Below, one piece after another: positions 39,668-49,299 of a DNA stretch of 64,000 bases. Source of the DNA: Novipirellula caenicola (GTDB taxonomy: Bacteria > Planctomycetota > Planctomycetia > Pirellulales > Pirellulaceae); the NCBI RefSeq assembly GCF_039545035.1, contig NZ_BAABRO010000010.1:124001-188000 (forward strand), written 5' to 3'. The notes below the pieces were generated by a model, which saw nothing but the letters and a program-made list of their open reading frames with translations, did no database searches and was not told the DNA's origin. The position numbers were made by a program, and so were the translations under genes. How positions within the stretch are numbered: the stretch's first letter is position 1; each line of letters opens with the position of its first letter.

Positions 39668-41917
39668 ATGTACCTAAAATTTGAACTCTACATACTGCTC
39701 GTGGCACTCGCGGTCGGTCCGGCGACTTTGTTTGCCAACGAAGCACCGGATCAGGATCTCAACCGCAGGCGAACTGATGCGGGTGCCCGTTTTTATGTCG
39801 CCGCCGATGCCGCCGCGCACGGTAATGGTACCGAATCGGAGCCCTTCCAAAATTTGACTCAGGCGCGAGACGGAATTCGTGCGGCCCGAAAATCAGGAAG
39901 CTTGAAACCCGATCAAACGGTGACGGTGCAAATTGGTCCGGGCGTGTACCGATTGAGTTCGACGTTTCAATTGACGGCCGAAGACGGCGGAACGACGGAG
40001 GCTCCGGTCATTTATCAGGCCATCGAACCTGGCAGCGTGCGGATTCGCGGCAGCGAGGCACTACCCCCGGCGACATTCGTGCCGGTGTCCGATGAAGCGA
40101 TTCGATCGAGGCTCGACGATTCGGTCCGCGACAAAATCCTAGTTTGCGATATTTCGAGCGTCGTCCCCGCAGCGTTCCCAAGTTGGAAAGTTTCCTTTCG
40201 CGGCGTTCCGTCCGCGCCGTGGTTGTATGTCAATCATCATCCGAAACCGATCGCCCGTTGGCCGAATCTCGATACGCCCGAACAAGGTTGGGCCGGGTTC
40301 AGCAAAGCGATCGATACAGGATTGGCCGATCCCAAGTCTCCCGACCCGACACGCCGAAAGGCACGCGGTGGATCATTTGAATTTAACGATCCCCGTCCCG
40401 CCCGCTGGAACCTAGACGAGGGAGTCTGGCTGGAAGGGTATTGGACGCACGATTGGTACGACGAAGTCATTCGTGTGGAATCGTACGACGCGGCGAACAA
40501 GGTCATCAAGCTGGCCGCAGCTCACAATTACGGCATCATGGCAGGCACGTGGGGATCCGCCGAACGTCGTTTTTTTGCCTTCAATACGCTCGATGAACTT
40601 GATGCCCCCGGCGAATGGTATCTCGATCGCACTGCCGAAAAACTGTACTACTATCCCGAGGCGGACTTTGCAGATGCATCGATTGAATTGGCCACGCTGA
40701 ACCAACCGCTGATCAAAATTGACGACGCCAAACACCTGAAATTTCGAGGCTTGGCTTTTGAGTATGGTCACGGCGACGGGATTTTGATGAAGCGGACCGA
40801 AGCGATCGAGGTCGCCGGTTGTGTGATCGCCAATATCGCCCGCGGAGGGATCTCAATCGACGGGACCGAAAATATCGTTCGTTCCTGTGACTTGTACAAC
40901 TTGGGTACCGGCGGCATTTCGCTTCGCGGCGGTGACCGGCTATCGCTCGAACCGGCAGCCAATCAAGCCATCAACAACCACATCCACCACTACGGTTTGT
41001 TCCAGCGGTCCTATGCACCGGGGATTGGCGCTCATGGATGTGGGCAAGTCGTCGTCAACAACTGTATCCATGACGCCCCCCACAACGCGATCCAGTACAG
41101 CGGAAACGAACATCGTTTTCTAAGGAATGAAATCTATCGTGTCGTCATGGAAACCGGCGATTCGGGTGCGTTCTATACCGGACGCGATTGGACAAGCCAA
41201 GGCAATCTATTGCGACACAATTACATCCACGACCTTGGCAGCGGCGATTCAACTCATGTCAATACAATGGGCGTCTATCTAGACGATTGTGATAGTGGTG
41301 ACACAATCGAAGGAAATTTATTTTTCCGCGCTGGCCGCGCGATCATGATCGGCGGTGGTCGTGACAATCGCGTTCTCAACAACTTGGTCATCGATTGTCC
41401 AATCGGAATGCATCTCGATTCACGCGGGATGACTTGGAAACAATGGAACAGTCCCACCGACACGAGTTGGCAACTCGAACGCAAAGCCAACGAGATGAAC
41501 TATCAAGAACCGCCATGGAGCGATCGTTATCCGAATCTCGCAGTGATCATGGACGACTCGCCCAAAGAACCGCTTCACAATGAATTCCAGCGGAATGTTT
41601 TCGTCGACTGCGCCAAACAAGTTTGGAATCTGGATACGAATGCCAAAAAGGTTTTGGACAAATTGCTGGTTCGCGACAATGCAGCCGTCAACACCCGCGG
41701 GAGTGATGGGATCGCGATGACTGGTGAAATCGAAGGTTTCACCAACGTCACCGGCACCAACGAAGAGCCCATCGAGATCGGGTTCCAAAGCGACGCCCCA
41801 ACGACGTTGACTCCGATTATCGACGCACGTGTCCGCGATGCCGTTCCGTCGTTCGAGCCAATCCCATTCGAGACGATTGGATTGACCCGAGATTCCTACC
41901 GCCACAGCATTAAATGA
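39668..41917 (+). CDS. Secreted right-handed parallel beta-helix protein
   Basis: 749 residues from ATG 39668, opening a signal peptide (LYILLVALAVGPATLFA). It starts like its upstream neighbour (FYVAADAAAHGNGTESEPFQ NLTQARDGIRAA) and continues with beta-helix coils containing repeated N-x-I/H-N-x-I strands (NTEN-like: GNLLRHNYIHDLGSGDSTH, IEGNLFFRAGRAIMIGGGRD). It lacks the C-terminal lectin-like domain of the neighbour, so the two are related but not simple duplicates. It ends with a short polar tail. A glycan-degrading role is inferred from the fold and the cluster. Confidence 0.88.
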   Translation: MYLKFELYILLVALAVGPATLFANEAPDQDLNRRRTDAGARFYVAADAAAHGNGTESEPFQNLTQARDGIRAARKSGSLKPDQTVTVQIGPGVYRLSSTFQLTAEDGGTTEAPVIYQAIEPGSVRIRGSEALPPATFVPVSDEAIRSRLDDSVRDKILVCDISSVVPAAFPSWKVSFRGVPSAPWLYVNHHPKPIARWPNLDTPEQGWAGFSKAIDTGLADPKSPDPTRRKARGGSFEFNDPRPARWNLDEGVWLEGYWTHDWYDEVIRVESYDAANKVIKLAAAHNYGIMAGTWGSAERRFFAFNTLDELDAPGEWYLDRTAEKLYYYPEADFADASIELATLNQPLIKIDDAKHLKFRGLAFEYGHGDGILMKRTEAIEVAGCVIANIARGGISIDGTENIVRSCDLYNLGTGGISLRGGDRLSLEPAANQAINNHIHHYGLFQRSYAPGIGAHGCGQVVVNNCIHDAPHNAIQYSGNEHRFLRNEIYRVVMETGDSGAFYTGRDWTSQGNLLRHNYIHDLGSGDSTHVNTMGVYLDDCDSGDTIEGNLFFRAGRAIMIGGGRDNRVLNNLVIDCPIGMHLDSRGMTWKQWNSPTDTSWQLERKANEMNYQEPPWSDRYPNLAVIMDDSPKEPLHNEFQRNVFVDCAKQVWNLDTNAKKVLDKLLVRDNAAVNTRGSDGIAMTGEIEGFTNVTGTNEEPIEIGFQSDAPTTLTPIIDARVRDAVPSFEPIPFETIGLTRDSYRHSIK

Positions 41918-41990
41918 ACCACCGCTAGCCTAATGGCGGCACGAAAACCGCAACCCAATCAAGCTTCCAACATCACGACCGAGATCATCC

Positions 41991-43322
41991 ATGCGAACAA
42001 CAGCTACACACATCCAACGTCTGCCCCGACAACTTCCCAAGCTAGTTTTGACCTTATTGGTAGTCGCGATCGGTATCGGGATCACGTCTGAAGCGAACGC
42101 GGACACGCCGAGCTACGCAGCGGTGCAAGCAGAACTCGTCCGTCCTCGCGACGGACTTGGCAACGTGCTGGCGAAATTGCGTGATGGCGAACCGGTCCGG
42201 ATCGGCTATTTAGGCGGTTCGATTACCGCCGCCAACGGATGGCGAGTCAAAACGCGAGAATGGTTCGCGAAAGAGTTCCCGAAATCCGACGTGTCCGAGA
42301 TTCACGCAGCGATTGGCGGAACCGGCAGCGACCTCGGTGTGTTTCGCGTCGAGCGGGATGCACTGCGGCACAAACCGGATTTGTTGTTTGTCGAATTTGC
42401 AGTGAACGACGGTGGTGCGGCCCCGGAACAAATCTGGAAAGCAATGGAGGGGATCGTGCGACAAACGTGGGCTGCCAACCCCAGCACCGATATCTGTTTC
42501 GTCTATACCTACCGCACCGGATACGAAAACGATTTGAGAAAAGGATTCTGTCCGCGTGCCGCATCGTCGATGGAGATGCTGGCGGACCATTATGGAATTC
42601 CGTCAATCAATTTTGCCAAGCAGATTGTTGAACTCGAGGCCGCAGGGAAGCTTGTCTTTCAATCTGCCGAACCGACCGGCGACGGCGTGATCCAGTTCTC
42701 AAAGGACGGCGTTCATCCATTGGACGCGGGACACGAAATCTACGCCGAGATCGTTGCCGATGCGATCAAGCAGATCAGCAAAACAGCCGAGCCGATCGAT
42801 CACGAACCCAAACTCGAAACGGCGTTTGTCGAAGATCACTTGCAGGCTGCGAAAATGGTTCCGATTGCCGAAGACATGCTCTCGCCGGAGTGGAAGCAAC
42901 TCGCCGGAGACGACACACTGTCAAAACGGTTCGGCAACCGCATGGGGACGTTGTGGGAGGCCACGGAACCGGGCAGTAAATTGACGTTTCGGTTCCGCGG
43001 ATCGTCCGCCAAACTGTACGATTTGCTGGGGCCTGACGGCGGCCAAGTGATCATCACGGTTGACGGCAAGCGGAAACCCAAAGCGGTACCTCGTTTCGAT
43101 AGTTACTGTACCTATCACCGCATCGCAACGATGCATGTGGCAAGTGGATTAGATCCAAACGAAGTCCACACGGTGACGGTCGAAGTCGACGCGGAACAAC
43201 CCGACCGTCAAAGCGTCGCCTTCCGATTGAAGGATCCCGAAGTCGAACTGAAAGCCCCGAAATACCAGGGCACCAACATACGAGTTGGCCAGATCCTCGT
43301 GCTCGGCGACATCGTCCCGTAG
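41991..43322 (+). CDS. Secreted SGNH/GDSL-type hydrolase
   Basis: 443 residues. Signal peptide ([20 protein letters not shown]). The SGNH blocks are visible: the nucleophile in [10 protein letters not shown], the Gly of block II in [11 protein letters not shown], Asn in VEFAVNDGG, and the Asp-x-x-His in [14 protein letters not shown]-terminal beta-sandwich (~280-440) follows, beginning [18 protein letters not shown]. Enzymes of this type remove acetyl or other esters from polysaccharides or act on lipids. Its place behind two beta-helix proteins favours a polysaccharide esterase, which is inference. It is the last plus-strand gene of the run and converges on a minus-strand hydrolase. Confidence 0.9.
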   Translation: MRTTATHIQRLPRQLPKLVLTLLVVAIGIGITSEANADTPSYAAVQAELVRPRDGLGNVLAKLRDGEPVRIGYLGGSITAANGWRVKTREWFAKEFPKSDVSEIHAAIGGTGSDLGVFRVERDALRHKPDLLFVEFAVNDGGAAPEQIWKAMEGIVRQTWAANPSTDICFVYTYRTGYENDLRKGFCPRAASSMEMLADHYGIPSINFAKQIVELEAAGKLVFQSAEPTGDGVIQFSKDGVHPLDAGHEIYAEIVADAIKQISKTAEPIDHEPKLETAFVEDHLQAAKMVPIAEDMLSPEWKQLAGDDTLSKRFGNRMGTLWEATEPGSKLTFRFRGSSAKLYDLLGPDGGQVIITVDGKRKPKAVPRFDSYCTYHRIATMHVASGLDPNEVHTVTVEVDAEQPDRQSVAFRLKDPEVELKAPKYQGTNIRVGQILVLGDIVP

Positions 43323-43334
43323 TCAGCGATTGAA

Positions 43335-43422
43335 TCGAGCGTAAACCGCAGCGAAAGTCGTCAAGACTTTCGTCGGTTCGGGGGAATCTGCGGTGGGGGA
43401 ACGAAACTCTTGGCGAGTTTCG
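43335..43422. terminator. Two tandem hairpins between convergent genes
   Basis: Hairpin 1 is CGAAAGTC-GTCAA-GACTTTCG (43352-43372). Hairpin 2 is CGAAACTC-TTGGC-GAGTTTCG (43402-43422). An outer pair ACCGCAG (43335-43341) and CTGCGGT (43388-43394) encloses hairpin 1. They lie in the 174-bp gap between convergent genes ending at 43322 (plus) and 43497 (minus), consistent with bidirectional termination. The two hairpins share a common plan. Confidence 0.6.
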
Positions 43423-43496
43423 CTACATCAATCAGCGTTACGTCATTCGACACTACAAAATCAACGTCTTAAACGTAGGTGTGTCGCAAGTTCTTT

Positions 43497-44606
43497 CTAA
43501 TCTTTGACGTTTGCAAATGCTTCGCGGAAAAATTTCAGCATCTCGGCTTGCTGATTCCTCGTTTCGCTCGTCGATGTGTGCACGTACACATTCCTGATTT
43601 CCAATTGATCCATGGCCTGTTTCAATTGTTTGCCAAAATTTGGGTGGTGAATGAATTGTCCAGGGCGTGAGTCTTTGGGCGGCACGATATCAGGTTCGCT
43701 ATAGATCATGTACAGCGGCGGATCATCCTTGGTCAAATGGGTAATCGCGGAAGCCTCGTCGTATAATTCTTGCATCTCCGGCGTCGGGTTCAGGGCTTCT
43801 TCGGCGGTGTGATTACCGTACACCAAAAAAATCGAAGGATGCTCCCACGCCCGCCCACCGACCAATTTTTTGATTTTGACTGGATCATAGGTCCCCTGCC
43901 CGCCCATCGTTCCAATCGCCACCACGCGAGTCGATTGTCTGGCAATCGGGTCATTGCTGTCGGGGTCCGCTAGGTCGTCGTGAAAACCAAGCCACATGCT
44001 GATCCCGGCACCAGCGGATCCACCATAGCAGGCGCCCCGTTTTGGATCGATGTTCCACTCTTCTGACTGGCTTCGTAAAAACTGCAACGCTCGTGCACAA
44101 TCGTGTTGCGGCGTCGGAAACAGGATGTCTTTGCCATCGACGAACCGATAGTTCAGCGCAGCGACACTGATCCCTGCCTCATTGGCCTCGCGAACCATTT
44201 TGGGATTGATCGAACGCTTATCACCTCCCACAAACCCGCCTCCGTGAATGTAGACAATCAGCGGAGTGGGTTGATCGGTTTTCGCTTGATAGAAGTCGAG
44301 GACATTTCGCGAATGATCACCGTAGGCTACATCCGGATGCGTCGGCACGGCGCGGTCGCCTTGATTTCGCTTCGCATTTCGCTCCGTCGCTTTGGCCCGG
44401 TAATCGCGCGCCTCCTGTTCGCTCAATACACCATCGTTGTTCGTGTCGGCCTGTGGAAATCGTTTTAACAGTTGGCCGAGCCGTTCGGCATTTAGCGCAC
44501 GACGTTGCACAGTAGGTTCCGTCACCGGATCATCAGCCCGAACCGCATCTCCGGCTACGAACCATGCGATGAGTCCACAAAAGAGAAGAGGAAATAGACG
44601 GCACAT
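43497..44606 (-). CDS. Secreted alpha/beta hydrolase (esterase) with N-terminal EF-hand
   Basis: 369 residues from ATG 44606 (AAAGGAAC upstream), signal peptide LLFCGLIAWFVAGDAVRA. An EF-hand-like calcium loop DTNNDGVLSEQE (~52) precedes the catalytic domain, as in many planctomycete exported enzymes. The hydrolase part has the oxyanion motif IYIHGGGF (VYIHGGGFVGG), the nucleophile in GGSAGAG, a likely acid Asp in SEPDIVPP and a His near HHPNFG. This is the hormone-sensitive-lipase-like esterase class; natural substrates would be acylated sugars or xenobiotic esters. An upstream in-frame start at 44891 is unlikely. It converges on the SGNH gene and diverges from the FkbM gene. Confidence 0.92.
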   Translation of the reverse strand: MCRLFPLLFCGLIAWFVAGDAVRADDPVTEPTVQRRALNAERLGQLLKRFPQADTNNDGVLSEQEARDYRAKATERNAKRNQGDRAVPTHPDVAYGDHSRNVLDFYQAKTDQPTPLIVYIHGGGFVGGDKRSINPKMVREANEAGISVAALNYRFVDGKDILFPTPQHDCARALQFLRSQSEEWNIDPKRGACYGGSAGAGISMWLGFHDDLADPDSNDPIARQSTRVVAIGTMGGQGTYDPVKIKKLVGGRAWEHPSIFLVYGNHTAEEALNPTPEMQELYDEASAITHLTKDDPPLYMIYSEPDIVPPKDSRPGQFIHHPNFGKQLKQAMDQLEIRNVYVHTSTSETRNQQAEMLKFFREAFANVKD

Positions 44607-44854
44607 CGACAGTTCCTTTGGTTTCGAATCGCATTTGCCCGTGAGTTGCTGCGAACCAGCATCGATAGGGGCCAACATAATTATTATCCAAACGAGCCAA
44701 GTGCTAGGCAAGCAAGGTAGCGATGTATCGCATCTGCCCCGCCCCGACGGGGTGATCAGGGATCGATGCGGGGCCGCCATCGAAGGACTGCGGGAAACCG
44801 ACGGAAGGGACGAAAACGATGCGAGAGACGGCCGGACATGCAATATGAACGCGG

Positions 44855-45700
44855 GTGCACCACGTCTACGAAGCCGTCCGGGGATCGCCAAACGTCATCG
44901 GTTCGCTTAAAAAACAGCAACGCGGCCTCTTCGAATTCACTTTCCCTGCTCCCTTGATCCAACATCGTTTTTTAATGCAACGAATGAAATTCCGCGGCTA
45001 CAAGTTGCTGTTCAATCACCGCGCGGCAGCCGAATCGATGGTTCGGCAGATTGACGATTTCCCATCGTTCTTCACTCCGAAAAACGAAAGACCGTTGATC
45101 ATCGATTGCGGTGCCAATATCGGCGTCTCGGTGTTGGAATGGAAAACACGTTGGCCGGGAGCCGAGATTATCTGTTTTGAACCCGATCCATTCGCGTTTA
45201 AGGTGCTGCACGCGAATATCGAGGTCAACGATATCCCCGGGGTACGCTGCATCAATGCCGCCGTGTCCGATTGCGAGGATGCTGTGCCCTTTTATGGAGA
45301 CGTCTCGGTCGCAGGTGATGCGCGTGGCAACTCGATCGACCCCGCATGGGGCCAGCGAGATGGAACCGCGAAAACAAATGTGCAATGCAAACGCCTGTCT
45401 CGCTATCTCGCCGATCGGGAGGTTGCCTTTCTAAAGCTTGACATCGAAGGTGCCGAGCAACGTGTGTTGACCGAGATCGAAGGATACCTGGATCGCGTCG
45501 GTGCTATCTATGTCGAGGTTCACGAGACCGACGACAGCACTCCCTACAACTCGGCTGCCGAGATCGAGCGAATGCTTCACGAATCCGGTTTTACGGTGGA
45601 AGCCGAATCTCGTTTTGACGAACACGCGTTGCCAATGCACTTGGATGCATGGAAGAACCGTGTCGGAGCTAGACAAGTGCAATTGCTCGGCTGGCGGTGA
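44855..45700 (+). CDS. FkbM-family methyltransferase
   Basis: 281 residues with a GTG start at 44855. The SAM-binding motif is LIIDCGANIGVSVLEWK (~79-95), followed by the acidic end of strand 2 in ICFEPDPFAFKVL and the FLKLDIEGAEQRVL motif, all standard for FkbM. These enzymes O-methylate sugar hydroxyls of glycans or natural products. No glycosyltransferase lies beside it, so the acceptor is unknown. No signal peptide. A mid-frame ATG (MQRMKFRG) is an alternative start, but the upstream part of the frame looks coding. It converges closely (25 bp) on the outer-membrane protein gene. Confidence 0.93.
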   Translation: MHHVYEAVRGSPNVIGSLKKQQRGLFEFTFPAPLIQHRFLMQRMKFRGYKLLFNHRAAAESMVRQIDDFPSFFTPKNERPLIIDCGANIGVSVLEWKTRWPGAEIICFEPDPFAFKVLHANIEVNDIPGVRCINAAVSDCEDAVPFYGDVSVAGDARGNSIDPAWGQRDGTAKTNVQCKRLSRYLADREVAFLKLDIEGAEQRVLTEIEGYLDRVGAIYVEVHETDDSTPYNSAAEIERMLHESGFTVEAESRFDEHALPMHLDAWKNRVGARQVQLLGWR

Positions 45701-45725
45701 CCGCGTGTTGTGATGGCAAGTGCAG

Positions 45726-47399
45726 TTAGTAACCGATGCCGGCGCGGAACATGATCGCGTCGTCTTGATCGAATTGGTTCGCTTTGTTTTCGTAAAGGAT
45801 TTCACGATCGAAAACGTAGCCGACTTCGACGAACGCATTGCGTCGCCCGGCCTGGATAAATTCGTGCTGGCCCCATTCGAGTCCAAACATCACGCGATAA
45901 TCATTGATATCGACTTGCTGTTCCGAGTTGTCCGAACGCGTGACCGTCCACGACCCACCACCATATTCGCCGCCTAGATACCACCACACGTCTTGGGTTC
46001 CGACGGTTCGCCAATAGTGTGCTAATTTGGGTTGCGGAAAGAAAATGTCGTATCGCGAGTACGGGTCGGGTTGCCACAAAATGCCACCAGCGGGAATGAC
46101 GTTGTAGCGGATCCGATCAAGCACATAGACACCACCCTTGATCGTCGATGCGGGCGTCAAGCGAAAATTGACCAAGCCTTTTCCCATCACTCGCAGGCTG
46201 TCGCTGTTCATTGTGTCAAAGTCGGTAAAGACGCCGACACGCGTTCCAAGTTCGAGCCCCAAAATCTGGTTGGGGTCACTTTGCCAACCCAGATCAATGA
46301 ATCCGCTGTAGGCGCTGCTGGGCAGATCCGCGTTCTGTGTCGGCGTGGTTTCGGGACCGTCCCACAGATGCAGCGAGAACGACGGCGCGATCATTAGCGG
46401 TTGGCTGGAGTACAAAAAGTTTTGGTAGGCAAACACCACCGAGACATCCGTATCGTTGACTCCCAAAGAATCGGGTTCGTCGGTCGTGCCCAGAAAGGTG
46501 TGCCGGATCCGCGGACCTTGCAGCAATCGATAAGCACTAAATTCGCTACTGCTGCCGAATACACTGCCATTTCCGCCGAAGATGCCACCGGGAAACAGCG
46601 TCGTCGGCCCGACCGACGGGTAGACCGTGCTGGGATAAGCCGGCCCCGACAACGGGACTCCGCTGTCAAAACCTCCGCTTGGCCCGTACGCTGGAGCTCC
46701 ATACGTCGGTGCCCCGTAGGGCGACGGTCCGTACGGGGTAGAACCGTATGCGTTTGCACCATAGTTGGCGGGTGGCAAAATCGTCGTACTCGAGCCGCCA
46801 CCGTATGCGGACGCTCCATATCCCGTCGTTGCCGTGGGCATGATCGGGCTGGAACCGGAATTCGAAAAGATTCGGCTAAACAAACTTTCGCCGCCCGGCC
46901 GTGAAGCAGGCAGCAGCGTCCCGGGAACTTGAACGGGACCAAGCGTGGTGCCCGGTGGAACGCTCGGAGCTGGATAACTGGGCAATCCGGCGGCCCCTGT
47001 GGCGTAGGGATCAAAATTGCCGCCAATCGAAGAGGATGCGGACGGAAATGGGGAAGCTGCCGGCGGGCTGGTCGAAAATCCGCCGCCTCCCATCGGTTGC
47101 AGATTGGTTTGCGGAATATCGACCGGCGACTGGCCACCGAAGGAAACTCCGGGCGAAATTGGGGTGTTGCTCGATTGAAACCCGTTCTGAGCCCAACCGG
47201 TACTGTTTAGAGAAAACACCGCGATCACGGCGATCCACGCGCACGTCCTCGACACGGTCACCAGCGACGTACGGGAAAATGGACCGCAAACGACTGGCAA
47301 TCCGACGACACGACGCACGTTCCTCGCATCCTGGTTTTTCCGTTGGACGGATCGCAGGTACGACAGCTGATGGATGATCGTTGGGAGCCAGCGAATCAT
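45726..47399 (-). CDS. Outer-membrane beta-barrel protein, planctomycete-type, with low-complexity segment
   Basis: 557 residues from ATG 47399 (AGGA upstream). A hydrophobic segment (VTVSRTCAWIAVIAVFSLNS TGWA) after an unusually long basic N-tail acts as signal. Next comes a Pro/Gly/Ser/Tyr-rich region with repeated YG-x-x-x-YG and GAP-x-YG units (~230-285). The C-terminal ~230 residues alternate hydrophobic and polar residues (GLELGTRVGVFTDFD, FVEVGYVFDREILYE) and end in AIMFRAGIGY, with a terminal aromatic as in outer-membrane barrels. I think it belongs to a planctomycete barrel family akin to DUF6268. Function unknown. The upstream in-frame start at 47696 would extend into the neighbouring gene region. 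Confidence 0.75.
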   Translation of the reverse strand: MIRWLPTIIHQLSYLRSVQRKNQDARNVRRVVGLPVVCGPFSRTSLVTVSRTCAWIAVIAVFSLNSTGWAQNGFQSSNTPISPGVSFGGQSPVDIPQTNLQPMGGGGFSTSPPAASPFPSASSSIGGNFDPYATGAAGLPSYPAPSVPPGTTLGPVQVPGTLLPASRPGGESLFSRIFSNSGSSPIMPTATTGYGASAYGGGSSTTILPPANYGANAYGSTPYGPSPYGAPTYGAPAYGPSGGFDSGVPLSGPAYPSTVYPSVGPTTLFPGGIFGGNGSVFGSSSEFSAYRLLQGPRIRHTFLGTTDEPDSLGVNDTDVSVVFAYQNFLYSSQPLMIAPSFSLHLWDGPETTPTQNADLPSSAYSGFIDLGWQSDPNQILGLELGTRVGVFTDFDTMNSDSLRVMGKGLVNFRLTPASTIKGGVYVLDRIRYNVIPAGGILWQPDPYSRYDIFFPQPKLAHYWRTVGTQDVWWYLGGEYGGGSWTVTRSDNSEQQVDINDYRVMFGLEWGQHEFIQAGRRNAFVEVGYVFDREILYENKANQFDQDDAIMFRAGIGY

Positions 47400-47667
47400 A
47401 GGATCCTGCTCTGAGAGTTCGTTGGAGTGGTTCCGCAGTCGGCGTGCGACCGATCCGCAAGGCAACTTTAGCCAATCCCGGAAATACCTAGAGAATTGTT
47501 TCGCTGTCAATGCTAAAGTCTCCATCGGCACGATTCGGAATCCCGAAGACACGGTCCCATGACTTTGGTACTCAGGTTGCTTAAAACAGGTCCGTAGGCT
47601 CAAACAATGCCCAGGCACGTGGTTTTCGTTATCCCTCACTTTCTCCAAAAACATTGAAACTTTCGCC

Positions 47668-48372
47668 ATGATGGAAGATCTCGACGCCGCTCGCATCGCG
47701 GAATACCTTCACGTCACCCCGGACCAAGTCCAAAAAATGGCAGATCGCGGCCGGATCCCTGCACGCAAAGTGGGGGGGCAGTGGCGTTTTTCGAAAGCCG
47801 AAATTCACCATTGGCTCGAAGAGCGGATTGGGGCCAGCGACCCCGAAGAATTGGATCAAGTTCAAAAGGTTTTGGACCGTGTTTCGCCCACGGCAGTGGA
47901 TCGGCCGATCCACGAACTCTGCACCGTCGACACGATCGAAGTACCGCTAAACGCGAGGACTCGAGGCAGCGTGATCCGGTCGATGTGCGGGCTGGCGGCG
48001 AAAAGCGGGATGATGTGGGACGCTCCGGCGATGGCCGAAGCGGTGCAGACGCGTGAGCAGATGCATCCGACCGCATTGGACTGTGGCGTGGCTCTGTTGC
48101 ACCCGCGGCGTCCGCAAACCTCGATCCTCGCCGATTCCGTGATCGCCCTTGGTCTGTGTCCATCGGCAATCCCGTTTTCTGATCGAGGCCAATTGACGGA
48201 TGTTTTCTTTCTAATTTGCTCTTACGACGATCGGAACCACCTTCGTATCCTAGCAAAGCTCAGTCGCATGATCGTCGACGATTCCTTTTTGGCTGAGTTA
48301 CGTTCTAGCACAGGGCCCGGCGACGCGTGGCACGCAATCAAAGCGTGTGAGGAGCGTCTCGACGAGCTTTGA
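47668..48372 (+). CDS. HTH (MerR/excisionase-like)-PTS EIIA fusion protein
   Basis: 234 residues. The first ~55 residues are an excisionase-type helix-turn-helix (AARIAEYLHVTPDQVQKMAD, then RIPARKVGGQWRFSKAEIHHWL). The second part is a type-2 PTS EIIA domain with the phosphorylation site in GVALLHPRRP (His 145) and the REQMHPTALDCG helix before it. EIIA of the nitrogen/fructose type normally relays phosphate from HPr. Here it is joined to a DNA-binding domain, so phosphorylation state may set DNA binding. The other PTS parts are not in the window. A gene of unknown function starts 30 bp later and may be its target or partner. Confidence 0.9.
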   Translation: MMEDLDAARIAEYLHVTPDQVQKMADRGRIPARKVGGQWRFSKAEIHHWLEERIGASDPEELDQVQKVLDRVSPTAVDRPIHELCTVDTIEVPLNARTRGSVIRSMCGLAAKSGMMWDAPAMAEAVQTREQMHPTALDCGVALLHPRRPQTSILADSVIALGLCPSAIPFSDRGQLTDVFFLICSYDDRNHLRILAKLSRMIVDDSFLAELRSSTGPGDAWHAIKACEERLDEL

Positions 48373-48402
48373 TTGACAGCACACAAATGACGGATCGACC
48401 CC

Positions 48403-49242
48403 ATGCGTGACAACTTCCTCTCTCCCGCATCATCGCTACCTTGCCGGACATTGATGTGGATCGGCCCTCGAAACAGCAACGAGTTTCAGGCGTGTTACCA
48501 GTTTGCGGAAACGAATTCACTGCAGATCGCGTTTCGCTATTCACTGCGTGACGCACTTGAGCGGCCCGCCTCGACCGTCGACCGTATTATTGTCACCCGT
48601 AATCACCGCGGCGAGTTTGATTGGAACCAAGTCAATATTCTGCTGGGTCGCTACCAGAACGCCCAAGGCATGGTGCTGTTGGGCGCAGCGTGCGAAGGCG
48701 TGCGTCACACCGAGCGGTTTGCGGTGGCGGCAGCAGCCAAATCCGAAGCGGCATCGCGGCTGTCGGTTTACAACGCAATGCAGTGGCGCCAGCAAGTGCC
48801 TCAATGGATGCTCGGGGCTGCGGCACATCCGGTTCGTCTTGCCGATCAAAAAGTCACCGTGGCGGTCATCGCCGCGACGCTGCGGATCGCCGAACCGTTG
48901 TTGGATATTGCTGCGGCATGTGGCGCCGCGGCCATCTGGATGCGACAAGACGACTCGCTACGAATCCGCAACCTTGATCGTGTGGTTTGGGACGACTCGG
49001 TCGCACCACCGGTCCACCGGCAAGCTTGGTTGTCACGAATGACCGCCATTGATCCCATGCGAACCAGCTCGCATGCTTGGATTGCTAACGCGCCACGTCA
49101 TCACCAAATCGAGGAAGCCGAATCAGCCGGAGTCGAGCTTGTGTTGGCCAAACCCCACGGCGTTGATGGATTGAGCCAGTGGCTCGGCGGTGCACGCCAA
49201 CACGCCGTCAGCCATCAATACCGCGAGAAGATTGCAGCGTAA
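48403..49242 (+). CDS. Hypothetical protein following the HTH-EIIA gene
   Basis: 279 residues, no signal peptide or membrane helix. I do not recognise the family. The N-terminal part (LMWIGPRNSNEFQACYQFAE, RIIVTRNHRGEFDW) and mid part (GMVLLGAACEGVRHTERFAV) have alternating strand and helix patterns of a Rossmann-like or receiver-like fold without the conserved Asp. It starts 30 bp after the HTH-EIIA gene on the same strand, so they probably form one transcript. The C-terminal half is rich in Ala and Trp. It could be a degenerate receiver or an adapter for the phosphorelay, but this is inference. Confidence 0.72.
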   Translation: MRDNFLSPASSLPCRTLMWIGPRNSNEFQACYQFAETNSLQIAFRYSLRDALERPASTVDRIIVTRNHRGEFDWNQVNILLGRYQNAQGMVLLGAACEGVRHTERFAVAAAAKSEAASRLSVYNAMQWRQQVPQWMLGAAAHPVRLADQKVTVAVIAATLRIAEPLLDIAAACGAAAIWMRQDDSLRIRNLDRVVWDDSVAPPVHRQAWLSRMTAIDPMRTSSHAWIANAPRHHQIEEAESAGVELVLAKPHGVDGLSQWLGGARQHAVSHQYREKIAA

Positions 49243-49299
49243 CTTGCCGGCTAGGCGAATCAGGCTATCTGGACCGACATGACGTCCTTCGCCAAGTCT

